A DNA stretch of 41,378 nucleotides from Phycisphaerales bacterium (GCA_016741915.1 JACVCS010000028.1:1-41378), one strand, 5' to 3'. Counted from the first letter of the stretch, positions 7,159 to 16,622 are shown. Notes: a model not told the origin generated them from the letters alone. Numbers and translations: made by a program.

Positions 7159-8637
7159 ATGCTTGCGTCTATGGCGAAGAAGCCCGCAAGCAAGTCGGAC
7201 GGTGGGGCGGAGGAAGCCGCGGCTGGCACGAAGCGCAAGAGCGCGGCGGGCAAGGGCGGCAAGACGGGCGCGGGCGGCGCTTCGAAGGGTGAAGCGGAGC
7301 AGGGTGGATTCGCGGAGATGGGGTTGCTGGGGCCGATGACGCCTGAGCCGAAGAAGGTGGAGGGGGCGGGCAAGATCGAGCCACCCGCGAAGTCGGGCGT
7401 GAAAGCCGCGGCGAGCGGCGCTGCGGCAAAGCGTGAATCGGCGGCGGCGGCGGTTGTCACCGAGACGAAGGCCAACAGCGTGCTGGATGATGGTGATGAG
7501 CCGGGGGAGGGCGTGCGCGAGGGGCCGATTTCGCTGGATGGGATCATCGGGCAGAGGAGAGCGATCGAAATCCTGCGCGGGGCGGTGCGGACAGGGCGGG
7601 TGCACCACGCGTGGATTTTCTCAGGTCCGCGCGGCGTGGGGAAGTTCACCACGGCGCGGGCCTTCGCGGCGACGTTGCTGTCCACGGGCGAGTCGGTCGA
7701 TGATCAAACGCGCGAGCGGATCGTCGGGCTCGTGCAACGCGGCACGCACCCGGACGTGCACGTGATCCGCAAGGAACTCGCGAAGGTCAGCAGCGACGAC
7801 GCCGCTCGACGCAGCAAGCAACGCACCATCGCCAAGGCGGTGGTCGATGAGTTCCTGCTCAAGCCCGCGGCGTTGTCGCGCGTTGCGAGTGAACTGCCGC
7901 AGGGACTCGCGGGGAAGGTCTTTATTGTCGACGAAGCGGAACTGATGGACCCGGTCACGCAGAACCAGGTGCTGAAGACCCTTGAAGAGCCGGCGGAGGG
8001 GACGGTGATCATCCTGGTGACCAGCGACGAAAGCCGGCTGCTGGCGACGGTGCGGTCGCGGTGTCAGCGTGTGTCGTTCGGGACGCTGACCGAGCGCGAC
8101 ATGCAGGCGTGGATGCAGATCAGCGGTGTTGAGGTGGAGGCGGATGTTTCGCCCTGGCTGCTGCGGTTCGCGGCGGGTTCGCCGGGGGCGGCGCTGGTTG
8201 CGATCGAGCACGGGCTGTACCAGTGGCACAGCGCGCTGGACCCGGCGCTAAAGGCCATCGAGGCGGCGGCGATGACGCCCGGCGGGGGGACGCTGCCCGC
8301 GGGGCCGAGTGTTGCGGCGGGGGTGGGGGCGCTGATGAGCAAGTTGGTTGAAGATCGGGCGAAGGCGACGGTTGAAGGGAAGCCCAACGCGAGCAAAGAA
8401 GCGGCGAACCAGTTCTGGTGCAAGCGGATGCTGGGGCTGCTGGCGGATCGCTGGCGGGTGCTTCTGCGCCGGGCGGAGAACGGCGAGCAGGTGGCGCGGT
8501 GCAGTGCGGCCATCGAGTTGATCCGCGTCGCGGAACGACAGGCGGAGAGCAATGTGCAGATCGGCGCGGTGCTTGAGAATCTGGCGGCGCAGTTGATGAC
8601 GCCCAGCCCGGAAGTGCTGCTGACGGCGGGGCTTTGA
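7159..8637 (+). CDS. holB: DNA polymerase III subunit delta' (clamp-loader AAA+ protein)
   Basis: This is a clamp-loader subunit of the replicative polymerase. The AAA+ core starts near residue 125 (ISLDGIIGQRRAIEIL). It has an intact Walker A, GPRGVGKFT at about 156-164, Walker B VFIVDEAELM, sensor-1 ILVTSDESRLL and the SRC motif (VRSRCQRVSF). The four zinc-binding cysteines of DnaX are absent, which favours delta' over tau/gamma. Delta' often has a degenerate P-loop, so the intact motif here may mean ATP binding is retained. The first roughly 125 residues are low-complexity Lys/Ala/Gly, probably disordered. GGAGG lies 7 nt before the ATG at 7159; an ATG at 7171 is possible. It converges with fliS. 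Confidence 0.85.
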   Translation: MLASMAKKPASKSDGGAEEAAAGTKRKSAAGKGGKTGAGGASKGEAEQGGFAEMGLLGPMTPEPKKVEGAGKIEPPAKSGVKAAASGAAAKRESAAAAVVTETKANSVLDDGDEPGEGVREGPISLDGIIGQRRAIEILRGAVRTGRVHHAWIFSGPRGVGKFTTARAFAATLLSTGESVDDQTRERIVGLVQRGTHPDVHVIRKELAKVSSDDAARRSKQRTIAKAVVDEFLLKPAALSRVASELPQGLAGKVFIVDEAELMDPVTQNQVLKTLEEPAEGTVIILVTSDESRLLATVRSRCQRVSFGTLTERDMQAWMQISGVEVEADVSPWLLRFAAGSPGAALVAIEHGLYQWHSALDPALKAIEAAAMTPGGGTLPAGPSVAAGVGALMSKLVEDRAKATVEGKPNASKEAANQFWCKRMLGLLADRWRVLLRRAENGEQVARCSAAIELIRVAERQAESNVQIGAVLENLAAQLMTPSPEVLLTAGL

Positions 8638-8665
8638 AGGGTTGATCGTGTAAGGCGAGGTGCGC

Positions 8666-9211
8666 TCAGCCCTGGAAACTGACCGACGAAAACCCATCAC
8701 CCGCGGCGGCGGCGAGGCCCGGGTGGGCCACGGCGCGGGGGGCGTTTGGGCGGTTGGTGTTGGACTGGGCGGGGGCGGTGAGGGCGGCCGTGAGCGGGTC
8801 GTTGACGTTGGTGCCCTTGAGTTCCTGGGCGGCCTTCTGCATGGCCATGACCCAGGTTTCGCGCTCGAAGTGCAGCAGGTCGATGACCTCGTTGGCTTTG
8901 ACGACGTTCTTCTCATGGCTCGCCTGGAGCAGGCGCGAGATCATGAACATGTACAGGGCGGAGAGTTTGTTGTAGAGGTCGGGGTTGGGCTCGGGCTTCA
9001 TGGTGCCCACGAGTTCAACGAGGATGTTGCGGGTGCGGCTGAAGCCGTTGTAGCAGCCCTCGAAGTTCTTCTTCTCAAGGGCGTCGCGCCCCTGGGTGCA
9101 GAACTTGATCGCGCCGTCGAGGAGCATCAGACGAAGCTCCGCGGGGCTGGCGGTGAGGACCTTTGTAGCGAGGTACGCGTCGGCTTGGTTGGTGTCGGCG
9201 GGCATCGCCAT
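8666..9211 (-). CDS. fliS: flagellar export chaperone FliS
   Basis: FliS binds flagellin in the cytoplasm and keeps it unfolded for secretion. The first 125 residues match the family: ADAYLATKVLTASPAELRLMLLDGAIKFC, then LEKKNFEGCYNGFSRTRNILVEL, then DLYNKLSALYMFMISRLLQAS. A C-terminal tail of about 45 residues, rich in Ala, Asn and Pro, extends past the helical bundle. The gene lies 86 nt downstream of fliD on the same strand, the common fliD-fliS order. No flagellin gene is present in the window. Confidence 0.93.
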   Translation of the reverse strand: MAMPADTNQADAYLATKVLTASPAELRLMLLDGAIKFCTQGRDALEKKNFEGCYNGFSRTRNILVELVGTMKPEPNPDLYNKLSALYMFMISRLLQASHEKNVVKANEVIDLLHFERETWVMAMQKAAQELKGTNVNDPLTAALTAPAQSNTNRPNAPRAVAHPGLAAAAGDGFSSVSFQG

Positions 9212-9297
9212 GAGCTATCGGCCTGAAACGAAGGGGTCTTCAGCGTCGCTGGGGGTCTGGGGGAAAAAACGTTCAACGTCGTCGGTGGGCTTCCCGT

Positions 9298-12162
9298 TCA
9301 GCGCCCGACCAGGTTGGAGAGGTTCGAGATCGAGCCCTGCTGGCTTTGCAGCTTGCCGATGGCTTCTTCCATCCGCAGGAACTGGCTGTTCAGCAGCGAA
9401 CGGCGGCGTTCGATCCCCGCATCGATGGCGGAGATGCGGGCGTTGGCGGACTTGATCTGGTCGTCGATGGTCTTGTTCTGACGGGTGAAGAGGCCGTCGG
9501 TGGAGCGTGTGTAGCGGTCGGCGAGGTCGGCGATGCGTTCCAGCACGCCCTGGCTGGTGAAGGTGCCCGACTGGGTGGTGTTGGTGAAAGCACCGGGGAT
9601 GACGTTGCCGTTGCGGTCGCGGATGGGCTGCTGGCTGGTGGTCGACGTGGTGGCACCCTTCGCGGCGAAGAGGTCGGCCACGGCCTTCGGGTCGGTGGCC
9701 AAAGCCTGACGCAGCTTGTCGGTGTTCAGCGAGAGCTTGCTGTTGCTGAAGGTCACGCCGACCTGCGAGAGCGATTGGTACCGACCGGAAACGCCCACCG
9801 GCGCGCCGACGGCCAGCGAGAAGAGCTGGGCCCTGAATGACGAGGATGTGGAATCGCCCAGTAGCACGCCGCGCTTTTGTGTGTCGGCGTCGTACTTGCT
9901 GCGGCTGTCGATCGAGTCGGCGAGGGCGTTGAAGGCGTCGATGAAGTCGGTGATGCCCTTCTCGATGGCGGTGGTGTCCTTCGAGACGGTCAGCGTGACG
10001 GGCGAGGAGCTGACGCCCTTGAGATCGACGGAGACCTTGTCGATGGCGCCGGTGATGGTGTTGGTGGTGCTGGTGAGCAGCACGCCCTTTGCAGGGTCGG
10101 CGGAACCGAAGAAGACGCGGGCGTTGCGGGCCTCGGCCGTGTTGGTCAGGCCCAGGTCCACGCCCTCGGACTCGACCACGAACGAACCGGCAAGCCCGGA
10201 GGAGCGAGCCGTGAGCGACAGGCGGAAGGGGCGGGCGGAGGAGCCGTCGCTGAGGATGGAGGCGGAGGCGAGCGCGCCGGCCTCGTTGATCTTGGTTGAG
10301 ACCTGCTCGAGCGTGTCGGTGGCGGAGAAGGTGATGACGCGTTCGAAGGAGCCGTCGATCTTGTTCGAAGTGCCGGTGCCCGATGCGGTGCCGACGAGGT
10401 TGAGCGTGCGGGCCACGCCGCCGGAGATGTCCTTGATGGAGATCTTGCTGCCGCCGGCGCCGGCGGGCTTCTGGACTTCTTCGATGAGGATGCCGTCGCC
10501 CTTGTCGTTGACGCGGGCCTTGAGCTGGTTGCCGGTCAGGCGGCGTTTGAGATCGGCGATGGTCTGAACGGAGGAGTCGATGGCGACGACGGAGCGTTCG
10601 CCGTAGGAGTTGATGAGCTCGATCTGCCCGGTGCCGATACCCGCGCCGCCGTTGAGCGTATCGAGGCGGGTGGAGTCGCTGATGTACTGGAGCTGCGAGC
10701 GGGCGGAGTTGAGCGTGGTGCTGGAGAAGTTGCCGGCCGTGAATCCCAGCGAGGTTGCGCCCGCGCCGCTGATCTGCTGCTGTGTGGCGCCGGTGGTGTT
10801 GTCGGTGAGGGTGAAGCCCACGCCGGTTTTGTTCAGCGCGAGCGTTGCCCGCCCCGATGCGGCGGAGTTGAAGTCGCGGATGAAGTCGGTGACGGATGTG
10901 TTGGCGTCGACGGTGAGATTCAACGCGGTGCCGTTGGCGAGGGTGACGTTGAAGGCCCCGTTGCCGCTGATGCCCTGACCGCCGTTGAGATTGCGCAGGA
11001 GCGTGGAGTTCAGTGCGGCGTTGAGGCGTCGCCCGTTGATGGTCCCGCCGGTGGTGGAGGCGATGATGCCCAGGTCGCGGGCGGTGGTGCCGTTGTTGAT
11101 CTCTTCGACGACGAAGGGATCGCCCGAGTCGGGGACGGTGTTGTCGACGAGTTTCAGCGCGTTGGTCGCGGTGTCGATCGAGGCGGTGATCGCCCCGCCC
11201 GACTGCTCGTTGATGCGCTGCACCACGCCCGCCAGGTCGGTGGCGGCGGATCGCGTCTTGGTCAGCTTGCCGTCGACGGTGGCGTAGGTATCGCCGATGT
11301 CGATATCGAACGAAACACCCGAGCGGGCCTTGATGCGGAAGTCGGGCGTGGCGGCGGTTGAGATCTCGGTGCGGATCGCGACGCCCAGCCCGCCGTTGAG
11401 CGAGGACAGAGCCGTCTGCCCGCCCAGGGTGTTCACGCGTGAGCCGGTGATCAACCCGCCGGCGTTGGTGCCGATGATCCCCAGGCTGGTGGCGGTGGTT
11501 GAATCCGGTGCATCGGCGATGGTGACCGCGCCCGAGCCGCCGGCGTTGTCCCGGATCACGAAGCGGTCGCCGTCAACGCTGGCGCGGACGCGCACGCCGG
11601 TTGTTGAGTTGATGGCGGTGATGACGTCGTTGACAGTGCCGACGCGGGAGAGGTCGATGGTGGCCTGCGCGCCGCTGGAGTCGGTCACGATGATCTTGCC
11701 GCGGGCGATCCCGGCGCCGCCGTTGAGTTGTGAGAGATCGGTGTCGCGGTCGAGGCGAGCCTGCGAGGATTCGATGGTCAGTTTGGTGAGGCCGATGCCG
11801 TCGGTGCCGGAGTTGGCAAAGCCGTTGGAGAGGGTCTGTTGCGTGGAGACAAGGCGATCGACGACGAAGGAATACGAGCCCTGCGCCGCGCCGGCGGAGG
11901 CCTTGGCCGTCAGAACGTCCTGATTCGAACTGCTCGTGGCGGCCGCGTTGAAGAGGTTGTTTGTGCCGAAGGCCTTGGCGGCCGTGCGCAGGGCGGAGAT
12001 CTTCGAGTTCACGTCGAGGTACGCGGCCTGCAACCCCTGGAGCTGGACGATGCGCTTCTGGCTGATGCTCTTGGGGCGCGCGTCGATCGCGAGGAGCTGA
12101 CCGATGATCTGCTCGCGGTTGATCCCGCTGAAGACGCCGACGCCGGAGGTGATGCCGCTCAT
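9298..12162 (-). CDS. fliD: flagellar filament cap protein FliD (HAP2), enlarged
   Basis: FliD forms the cap at the filament tip that folds exported flagellin. The N-terminus (GVFSGINREQIIGQLLAIDARP, then a helical region) and the C-terminus (coiled region from about 870, ending MEEAIGKLQSQQGSISNLSNLVGR) are typical. The ATG at 12162 has GGAG 5 nt upstream. At 954 residues it is about twice the length of the E. coli protein. The extra length is mostly tandem flagellin-IN-like repeats with the core LNGGxGI at residues 146, 255, 392 and 503. A D2/D3-like region follows. Each unit reads roughly L..LNGG.GI..G.I.I.D..G, then a T..D-I..IN step, then L-DN.T or IRDN. Confidence 0.93.
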   Translation of the reverse strand: MSGITSGVGVFSGINREQIIGQLLAIDARPKSISQKRIVQLQGLQAAYLDVNSKISALRTAAKAFGTNNLFNAAATSSSNQDVLTAKASAGAAQGSYSFVVDRLVSTQQTLSNGFANSGTDGIGLTKLTIESSQARLDRDTDLSQLNGGAGIARGKIIVTDSSGAQATIDLSRVGTVNDVITAINSTTGVRVRASVDGDRFVIRDNAGGSGAVTIADAPDSTTATSLGIIGTNAGGLITGSRVNTLGGQTALSSLNGGLGVAIRTEISTAATPDFRIKARSGVSFDIDIGDTYATVDGKLTKTRSAATDLAGVVQRINEQSGGAITASIDTATNALKLVDNTVPDSGDPFVVEEINNGTTARDLGIIASTTGGTINGRRLNAALNSTLLRNLNGGQGISGNGAFNVTLANGTALNLTVDANTSVTDFIRDFNSAASGRATLALNKTGVGFTLTDNTTGATQQQISGAGATSLGFTAGNFSSTTLNSARSQLQYISDSTRLDTLNGGAGIGTGQIELINSYGERSVVAIDSSVQTIADLKRRLTGNQLKARVNDKGDGILIEEVQKPAGAGGSKISIKDISGGVARTLNLVGTASGTGTSNKIDGSFERVITFSATDTLEQVSTKINEAGALASASILSDGSSARPFRLSLTARSSGLAGSFVVESEGVDLGLTNTAEARNARVFFGSADPAKGVLLTSTTNTITGAIDKVSVDLKGVSSSPVTLTVSKDTTAIEKGITDFIDAFNALADSIDSRSKYDADTQKRGVLLGDSTSSSFRAQLFSLAVGAPVGVSGRYQSLSQVGVTFSNSKLSLNTDKLRQALATDPKAVADLFAAKGATTSTTSQQPIRDRNGNVIPGAFTNTTQSGTFTSQGVLERIADLADRYTRSTDGLFTRQNKTIDDQIKSANARISAIDAGIERRRSLLNSQFLRMEEAIGKLQSQQGSISNLSNLVGR
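10378..11754 (-). repeat. tandem flagellin-IN-like protein repeats inside fliD
   Basis: Four diverged copies of about 95-130 residues cover FliD residues 137-595, with LNGG cores at 146, 255, 392 and 503. A fifth, weaker unit may span about 601-675. The repeats are recognisable at protein level and strongly diverged at DNA level. Confidence 0.75.
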
Positions 12163-12277
12163 GGATACTCCTTCATCCGAACCGACCGAGTCGTGAAGCC
12201 CAACCGAAGAGGTGGGGGAGGGAAGAGGGGGCGATGAACGCGGTCCGTCGCGTTCACAGGCCCCGGAAAAGAAGCAG

Positions 12278-12293
12278 AGCAAAGTGCGTGCTC
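12278..12293 (-). promoter_or_regulatory. sigma-54-like promoter element upstream of fliD
   Basis: On the minus strand GAGCACGCACTTTGCT matches the sigma-54 pattern GCACG-N4-TTGC with correct spacing. The usual GG at -24 is replaced by AG and the -12 GC is present. It lies about 116 nt before the fliD start in a 362-nt divergent intergenic region (12163-12524). I see no other clear element there apart from an isolated TTGACA on the minus strand without a matching -10. Confidence 0.28.
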
Positions 12294-12524
12294 GACAGGC
12301 CGGTTGTCTCCGGGCGCACCGTCGGCACGGGTTGTCAACGAGGACCGCTGGTCCCCATGATGAGATCGACCCGCGCAGGGCCCGAACTTCAAGCCTTTTG
12401 CCCGGTCCGTTCGAAGTTACACCCCCTTCACGGACCTTCCGCCCGACCAGACCGGTGAACCGGGCTCGAACGGCCGATAGTCTTGGGACGTATTCAGACC
12501 ACCTAGGCCGATCGAGAGCACCTT

Positions 12525-13217
12525 ATGGACATCGCGCAAAGTCGAGCATTCACCATCACCATCGGCGCGGTTTGTGCGCTGGTCGGTGTTTCGGCCGCAG
12601 TGTGCATCGCCGCCGCCGCACTCCAGCCCAAGCCCCTGTGGTTCTTGATGGGCTTCGAACTCGTCACGCTGACCGCGGCGGTCTTCGGCGTGCTGCTCTC
12701 GCTGGGGAAGTTCAAGGGCGGGCCAGCCATCGGGCTGCTCTGCGTCAGCGCGTGCTTCGGTGTCGGGGCCCTGCTGGGCTATGTCAGCGTCAACGGCAAG
12801 CTCGGCACGTTCGGGATGAAGCCGTGGTTCTTCACGCGTGAAGCCTGCGCACTTGTCATGGCGATCGGCTCCGCGTCGGTCGTGCTGCTGCGTCAACCTC
12901 AGCCCGCGCTGCGGGCGCTCATCCGCGGGGTGGCGATGTTTATCCCCGTGGTGGTTGTGCTCGCGGGGACGCGGGCTCTACTCAACACGACCCTTTGGGC
13001 GGATGCGTCGGGCCCGATGAAGGTCGCTGCGGTGGTGGTGATCTTCGGGGTGGTGTTGGGGTTCTTTGCCGCCTCGGTGCATTACGTGCTGAAGGCGTTC
13101 GCCATCGGCGATGCCGTGGGCGAGGCGATGATGAACGGGGGACAGCCCGCGTCTTCCGATGGTTCTTCATCCGGCGCGGGTTCAAGCACGGGCTCGGCGG
13201 CTGCTCACGGGGCTTGA
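12525..13217 (+). CDS. hypothetical polytopic membrane protein
   Basis: I do not recognise a family. The 230-residue protein has about six hydrophobic helices, near residues 8-32, 38-58, 66-88, 103-119, 131-150 and 163-188. A Ser/Gly-rich tail (SSDGSSSGAGSSTGSAAAHGA) follows. Charged residues are sparse in the helices and no transporter or enzyme motif is visible. The start at 12525 has only a weak GAGAG-like site upstream. It stands alone between the divergent fliD and a convergent exported-protein gene, and shares the bidirectional terminator that follows. Confidence 0.75.
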   Translation: MDIAQSRAFTITIGAVCALVGVSAAVCIAAAALQPKPLWFLMGFELVTLTAAVFGVLLSLGKFKGGPAIGLLCVSACFGVGALLGYVSVNGKLGTFGMKPWFFTREACALVMAIGSASVVLLRQPQPALRALIRGVAMFIPVVVVLAGTRALLNTTLWADASGPMKVAAVVVIFGVVLGFFAASVHYVLKAFAIGDAVGEAMMNGGQPASSDGSSSGAGSSTGSAAAHGA

Positions 13218-13227
13218 GGCGTACAAG

Positions 13228-13260
13228 AAAAAACCGACCGCGTGGTTCACGCGGTCGGTT
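13228..13260 (-). terminator. intrinsic terminator (convergent genes)
   Basis: The arms ACCGACCGCGTG and CACGCGGTCGGT form a perfect 12-bp stem around GTT. On the minus strand it is followed by a T6 tract (13228-13233), so it mainly terminates the exported-protein gene ending at 13318. It probably also stops the plus-strand membrane-protein gene. Confidence 0.88.
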
Positions 13261-13317
13261 CGTGAGAATCTCGGAGTGTGACGGGTGCGGGTGTGTGTCA
13301 CCTTGGCCCGACGCTGA

Positions 13318-15210
13318 TCACTTCGCCGGGCGCAGGTAGCGGAAGCGGACCTGCAGGCCGTCCTCGTTCCAGTACGAGTCGAGCACCGCATCTCCCACAT
13401 ACTGCAGCACGGTTTCGACCGGGGGGAGCTTCTCAACCCACTTGGGCTTCTCGGGCTTCTTCATGCCGAAGGACTCGGGGTCCATGCCCATATCGCGGAA
13501 GCGACGGGTCTGGGACTCGAAGACCAGATCGGGGTTCTGCAGCAGCCAGTACTGCTGCTTGATCGTCTGCGCCATGTCGGTGTACCCGAAGGCGAAGGAC
13601 TCGGGGTTGGTCACCTTCCCCGCGGCCTTGAAGCGGGCCTCGGTGTTCAGGCGCGGGCCGTCGGTCCGACCGCCGGTGCGCAGGGCGTTCTCAACGTCCT
13701 TGGTTGAACCGACGAAGAGGTAGCCCAGCCCGATCCCCAGCGAGATCTGCGGGCCGAAGGCCTGCTGCGGCGGGTCGTAGATCGTGTGACCCTCGAACTC
13801 ACGCGGCTTGAGCCCCGCCTGAGCACCGAAGGCCGTCAGCAGGTTCACGAGCGGGGTGGCGTCGCTGAGCTTCGCCGCACCGAAGATGTGCGAGCTGTCC
13901 GGACCCAGCGGCTGATCGATGTTGGTCACGAGGTATACCTCGGGCCCAAGGTTCGCAAGCACCGGGCCCGCGAAGCTCTCCGCCTGCATGATCGTCGGCT
14001 CGAGTTGCTGACGCGACTCGGCCGGCATCGACTTGAGCGTCTCACGCGCCGTGTCGAAGATCTTGTTGAACTTCACCTTGAACGTCGCGAGACCCGCGGC
14101 ATCAGCCCCCGCGAAGGCCGGCGCTTCGGGCGCGCTGCCGAACGGTTCGAGCAGCGTGAGCAGACCCTTGCGGTTGGTCGTCAGCATCGACAGACGCGCT
14201 TCCGCGACGGCCGTCTCGGTCTCCAGCGCCACGCTCGCGGTCACGGCCTTGGTGCCCATGATCCCCAGCGCCGCGTACGCGACCGAGCCTGTTTCGTCCT
14301 GGAATGAACGGACCATTCCCGCGAGGCTGCTCTCGGGCTTCTCCCAGTTCCGCTCGGGCAGTTTGCCCTTCAGGTCCTTGACCATCGCCGAGATCGGCTC
14401 GATGTACCACGTGAGGCTGGCGATGGTGTTCGGCGGTTGCTGGCGACGGGCGAGCTCGTACGTCGCGGTCGACGAGAGCGTGTCGCCCTTCGCCTTGCCC
14501 GTGAGATGATCGAGCACCGATTCGACCGTGTCGGCGGTGGCGCCGAAGATGAACGTCTCACCCGAGCGGGCGTAGAAGCCCTCCTCGAACGGGCGTGAAT
14601 CACCCTCGAGATCGAAATCCATCTCATCCTCTTCGTCGGCCTTCTTCTCGTCCTTCTTGGGCTTCTCGGGCTTGTTCAGCACGACCTTCTTGCCCTGCAC
14701 CCCCGCCATCTCCTGGTCGGTGATGGTGGCGAGCTTCTTCTTCTCCATCTCCGCGAGGACCTTGTCGACCGCCTCGGCGAACTTGTCGGCCTGATCGCCG
14801 AACTGCGCCACCGCGACGAACCGCAGTTCGGGCAGGTTGGTCTTCGCGTCCACGTGCGCGATGAACGCCACGCCCGTGGTGCCGGTGGGGTAGGGCAGCT
14901 CGTCAACCTTCACGCCCGCGTCCTCGAGCCACTTGCGCATGGCGTTGGCTTCACCCGCGCCGGCCTTCTTGGCTTCATCCGAGATCGCCTCGAACACGGC
15001 CTTGAACTGGTCGCTGGTGAAGAGCTTCCCCAGCCCGGACTTTTCCCACTGTTCCTTCGCCGCGGAGGCGTTGTCCACGGTGACCAGGTAGACGGTCTGG
15101 GGAGAAACCAGATCGGCAATGTTGGACTTCGGCGCCGCCGCGAAGCAACTCGCCAGGCTCAGCCACCCCGCCGAGACGACGGCAGCAGCACGGAAAAACG
15201 GTCGCATCAT
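13318..15210 (-). CDS. large exported protein, DUF3352-like, possible lipoprotein
   Basis: The 630-residue protein begins with a signal sequence (MMRPFFRAAAVVSAGWLSLASCFAAAP). LASC fits a lipobox, but a type I cleavage after FAAA is also possible. The mature part looks like planctomycete DUF3352-type periplasmic proteins. It starts VYLVTVDNASAAKEQWEKSGLGKLF and later has VYLVTNID, GHTIYDP and LGIGLGYLFVGSTKDVENAL segments, which suggest two related halves. A Lys/Glu/Asp-rich linker lies near residues 195-220. No catalytic motif is seen and the function is unknown. GAAAGGA precedes the ATG pair by 7 nt. The gene has its own terminator at 13228-13260. Confidence 0.75.
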   Translation of the reverse strand: MMRPFFRAAAVVSAGWLSLASCFAAAPKSNIADLVSPQTVYLVTVDNASAAKEQWEKSGLGKLFTSDQFKAVFEAISDEAKKAGAGEANAMRKWLEDAGVKVDELPYPTGTTGVAFIAHVDAKTNLPELRFVAVAQFGDQADKFAEAVDKVLAEMEKKKLATITDQEMAGVQGKKVVLNKPEKPKKDEKKADEEDEMDFDLEGDSRPFEEGFYARSGETFIFGATADTVESVLDHLTGKAKGDTLSSTATYELARRQQPPNTIASLTWYIEPISAMVKDLKGKLPERNWEKPESSLAGMVRSFQDETGSVAYAALGIMGTKAVTASVALETETAVAEARLSMLTTNRKGLLTLLEPFGSAPEAPAFAGADAAGLATFKVKFNKIFDTARETLKSMPAESRQQLEPTIMQAESFAGPVLANLGPEVYLVTNIDQPLGPDSSHIFGAAKLSDATPLVNLLTAFGAQAGLKPREFEGHTIYDPPQQAFGPQISLGIGLGYLFVGSTKDVENALRTGGRTDGPRLNTEARFKAAGKVTNPESFAFGYTDMAQTIKQQYWLLQNPDLVFESQTRRFRDMGMDPESFGMKKPEKPKWVEKLPPVETVLQYVGDAVLDSYWNEDGLQVRFRYLRPAK

Positions 15211-15415
15211 CGAAAGGTCCTTTCAAGGGTCGAGATTGGGCGCGCAAAGTGTGCCCATGTGGATCTGCAAGCGGTGAATCTGAGGCATGAAGAACGGACA
15301 GTGCAAGGCGCGTTGGTTGTGAATCTGTCAGTTTGACGTCGAAGCGGACGAAGAAGAACACCGCCGGGGAAAGGTTGTCTGTGAACGCACGAAGCGAGGG
15401 GTTCCCCGGTTAGCA

Positions 15416-15447
15416 CGACGCACCAGGGGTTGAAGCCTGGTGCGTCG
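15416..15447 (-). terminator. terminator-like hairpin after the trypsin-like protease gene
   Basis: CGACGCACCAGG and CCTGGTGCGTCG form a perfect 12-bp stem around GGTTGAAG, about 70 nt past the protease stop. There is no T tract on either side, so it may act with another factor or as an mRNA 3' end. It is the only structure I see in the 308-nt gap 15211-15518, which also serves as promoter region for the exported-protein gene. Confidence 0.5.
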
Positions 15448-15518
15448 GGTGAATCGCTGGACACGCCATCGGCGATATTCTCAGCCATAAAGGCTGGAAT
15501 ATCACGACGACGGACGGC

Positions 15519-16622
15519 TTAGTTCTTGGAATCGTCGAGCTGCGGGGCCTTGCCGAAGTTCTGGCGGGGCGGGGGGGCGTTGTAGTTGTGCCCGGAGTTG
15601 GGGTTGTTCTTGTCGTAGGCGAAGGCGTCGCGGTTGCGGATGAAGTCGCGGACGTAGCGTGCGGGGATGGCGAACCCGAGGCCTTCCATGAACATGAGCT
15701 TCATGTTGGTGACGCCGATGACTTCGCCCTTGGTGTTGAAGAGCGGGCCGCCGGAGTTGCCGGGGTTGATCTGGGCGGTGGTCTGGATGAAGGTCAGGCC
15801 GTCCATGTTGCGCTGGGTGGTGGCGATGACGCCGGTGGTCAGGGTGCGTTCGAGACCCAGCGGGGCGCCGATGGCGAAGACATCCTGACCGGCGGTGAGT
15901 TCTTCAGCGCCCTGGACGTAGACGGTGGGGAAGGGCTTGCCGTCGGGGCTCTTGATCTTGATGAGGGCGAGGTCGAGGTGGTTGTTGACGGCGATGATTT
16001 CGACGTCGTCGATCTCGAGCCGGCGCAGATTCTGCGCGTCGGAGGAGGTATCGAGGCGGAAGAGGGTGGTGCGGAGTTTGGTTTCGCCCTGGATGACGTG
16101 GGCGTTGGTGATGGCGAAGCCTTCGGGGTGGATGATGAAGCCGGAGCCCAGCCCGCCGGGGGTGGAGACCATGATGACGGCCTCGCCGTGGATCTTGGCG
16201 AGTTCCTTGGGGGAGCGCTCGGGAACGGCGGCGGCGTTGGGAAGGGAGCGGAAGAGGGAGCCGGTGGGGGCGACTTCTTCTTCACTTGCGGAAGAGGAGG
16301 CGGCGCGGCGGGTAATTTCTTTGATCTTGGAGCGGGCGATTTCTACGGGTTTCCCCGCGAGGTCAACCCAGATTGTGTCGGCGTTTTCTTTGATGATGGG
16401 GGCGGTGAGACTGGTGCCGTCGGTCATGGCGATGATGTCGCCCTTTTCGGAGGCTGAGTCGGACTTGTCGGCCTTCTCGGGCTTGGCGGGAGCGGCCGGG
16501 GCCTTTGCGGCGGGCGCGGCGGGGGCCGAACCGGCGGCGGGCTTTTCCGGGGCGCTCGGTGCGGGCTGGGCGCTGACGAGTGCGACACACAGGGAGCTGA
16601 GCAGGGTGGCGACGGTGGTCAT
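15519..16622 (-). CDS. exported trypsin-like serine protease (HtrA-related, no PDZ)
   Basis: This is a probable periplasmic endopeptidase of the HtrA/DegP type. A signal peptide (to about residue 18) is followed by an Ala/Pro/Lys-rich linker of about 45 residues and a short beta-domain (GDIIAMTDGTSLTAPII...VDLAGKPVEIARSKIKEI). The protease core has the complete triad: His175 (ITNAHV), Asp217 (NNHLDLALI) and Ser290 (NPGNSGGPL). A C-terminal tail of about 45 residues replaces the PDZ domains, so substrate recognition must differ from DegP. GGAG lies 9 nt before the ATG at 16622. It is divergent from the FG-GAP gene, sharing a 122-nt promoter region. Confidence 0.87.
   Translation of the reverse strand: MTTVATLLSSLCVALVSAQPAPSAPEKPAAGSAPAAPAAKAPAAPAKPEKADKSDSASEKGDIIAMTDGTSLTAPIIKENADTIWVDLAGKPVEIARSKIKEITRRAASSSASEEEVAPTGSLFRSLPNAAAVPERSPKELAKIHGEAVIMVSTPGGLGSGFIIHPEGFAITNAHVIQGETKLRTTLFRLDTSSDAQNLRRLEIDDVEIIAVNNHLDLALIKIKSPDGKPFPTVYVQGAEELTAGQDVFAIGAPLGLERTLTTGVIATTQRNMDGLTFIQTTAQINPGNSGGPLFNTKGEVIGVTNMKLMFMEGLGFAIPARYVRDFIRNRDAFAYDKNNPNSGHNYNAPPPRQNFGKAPQLDDSKN

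Noticed and set aside
9877..12237. Several plus-strand frames opposite fliD
   Set aside because: They are shadows of the FliD repeats; none has a ribosome site or recognisable fold.
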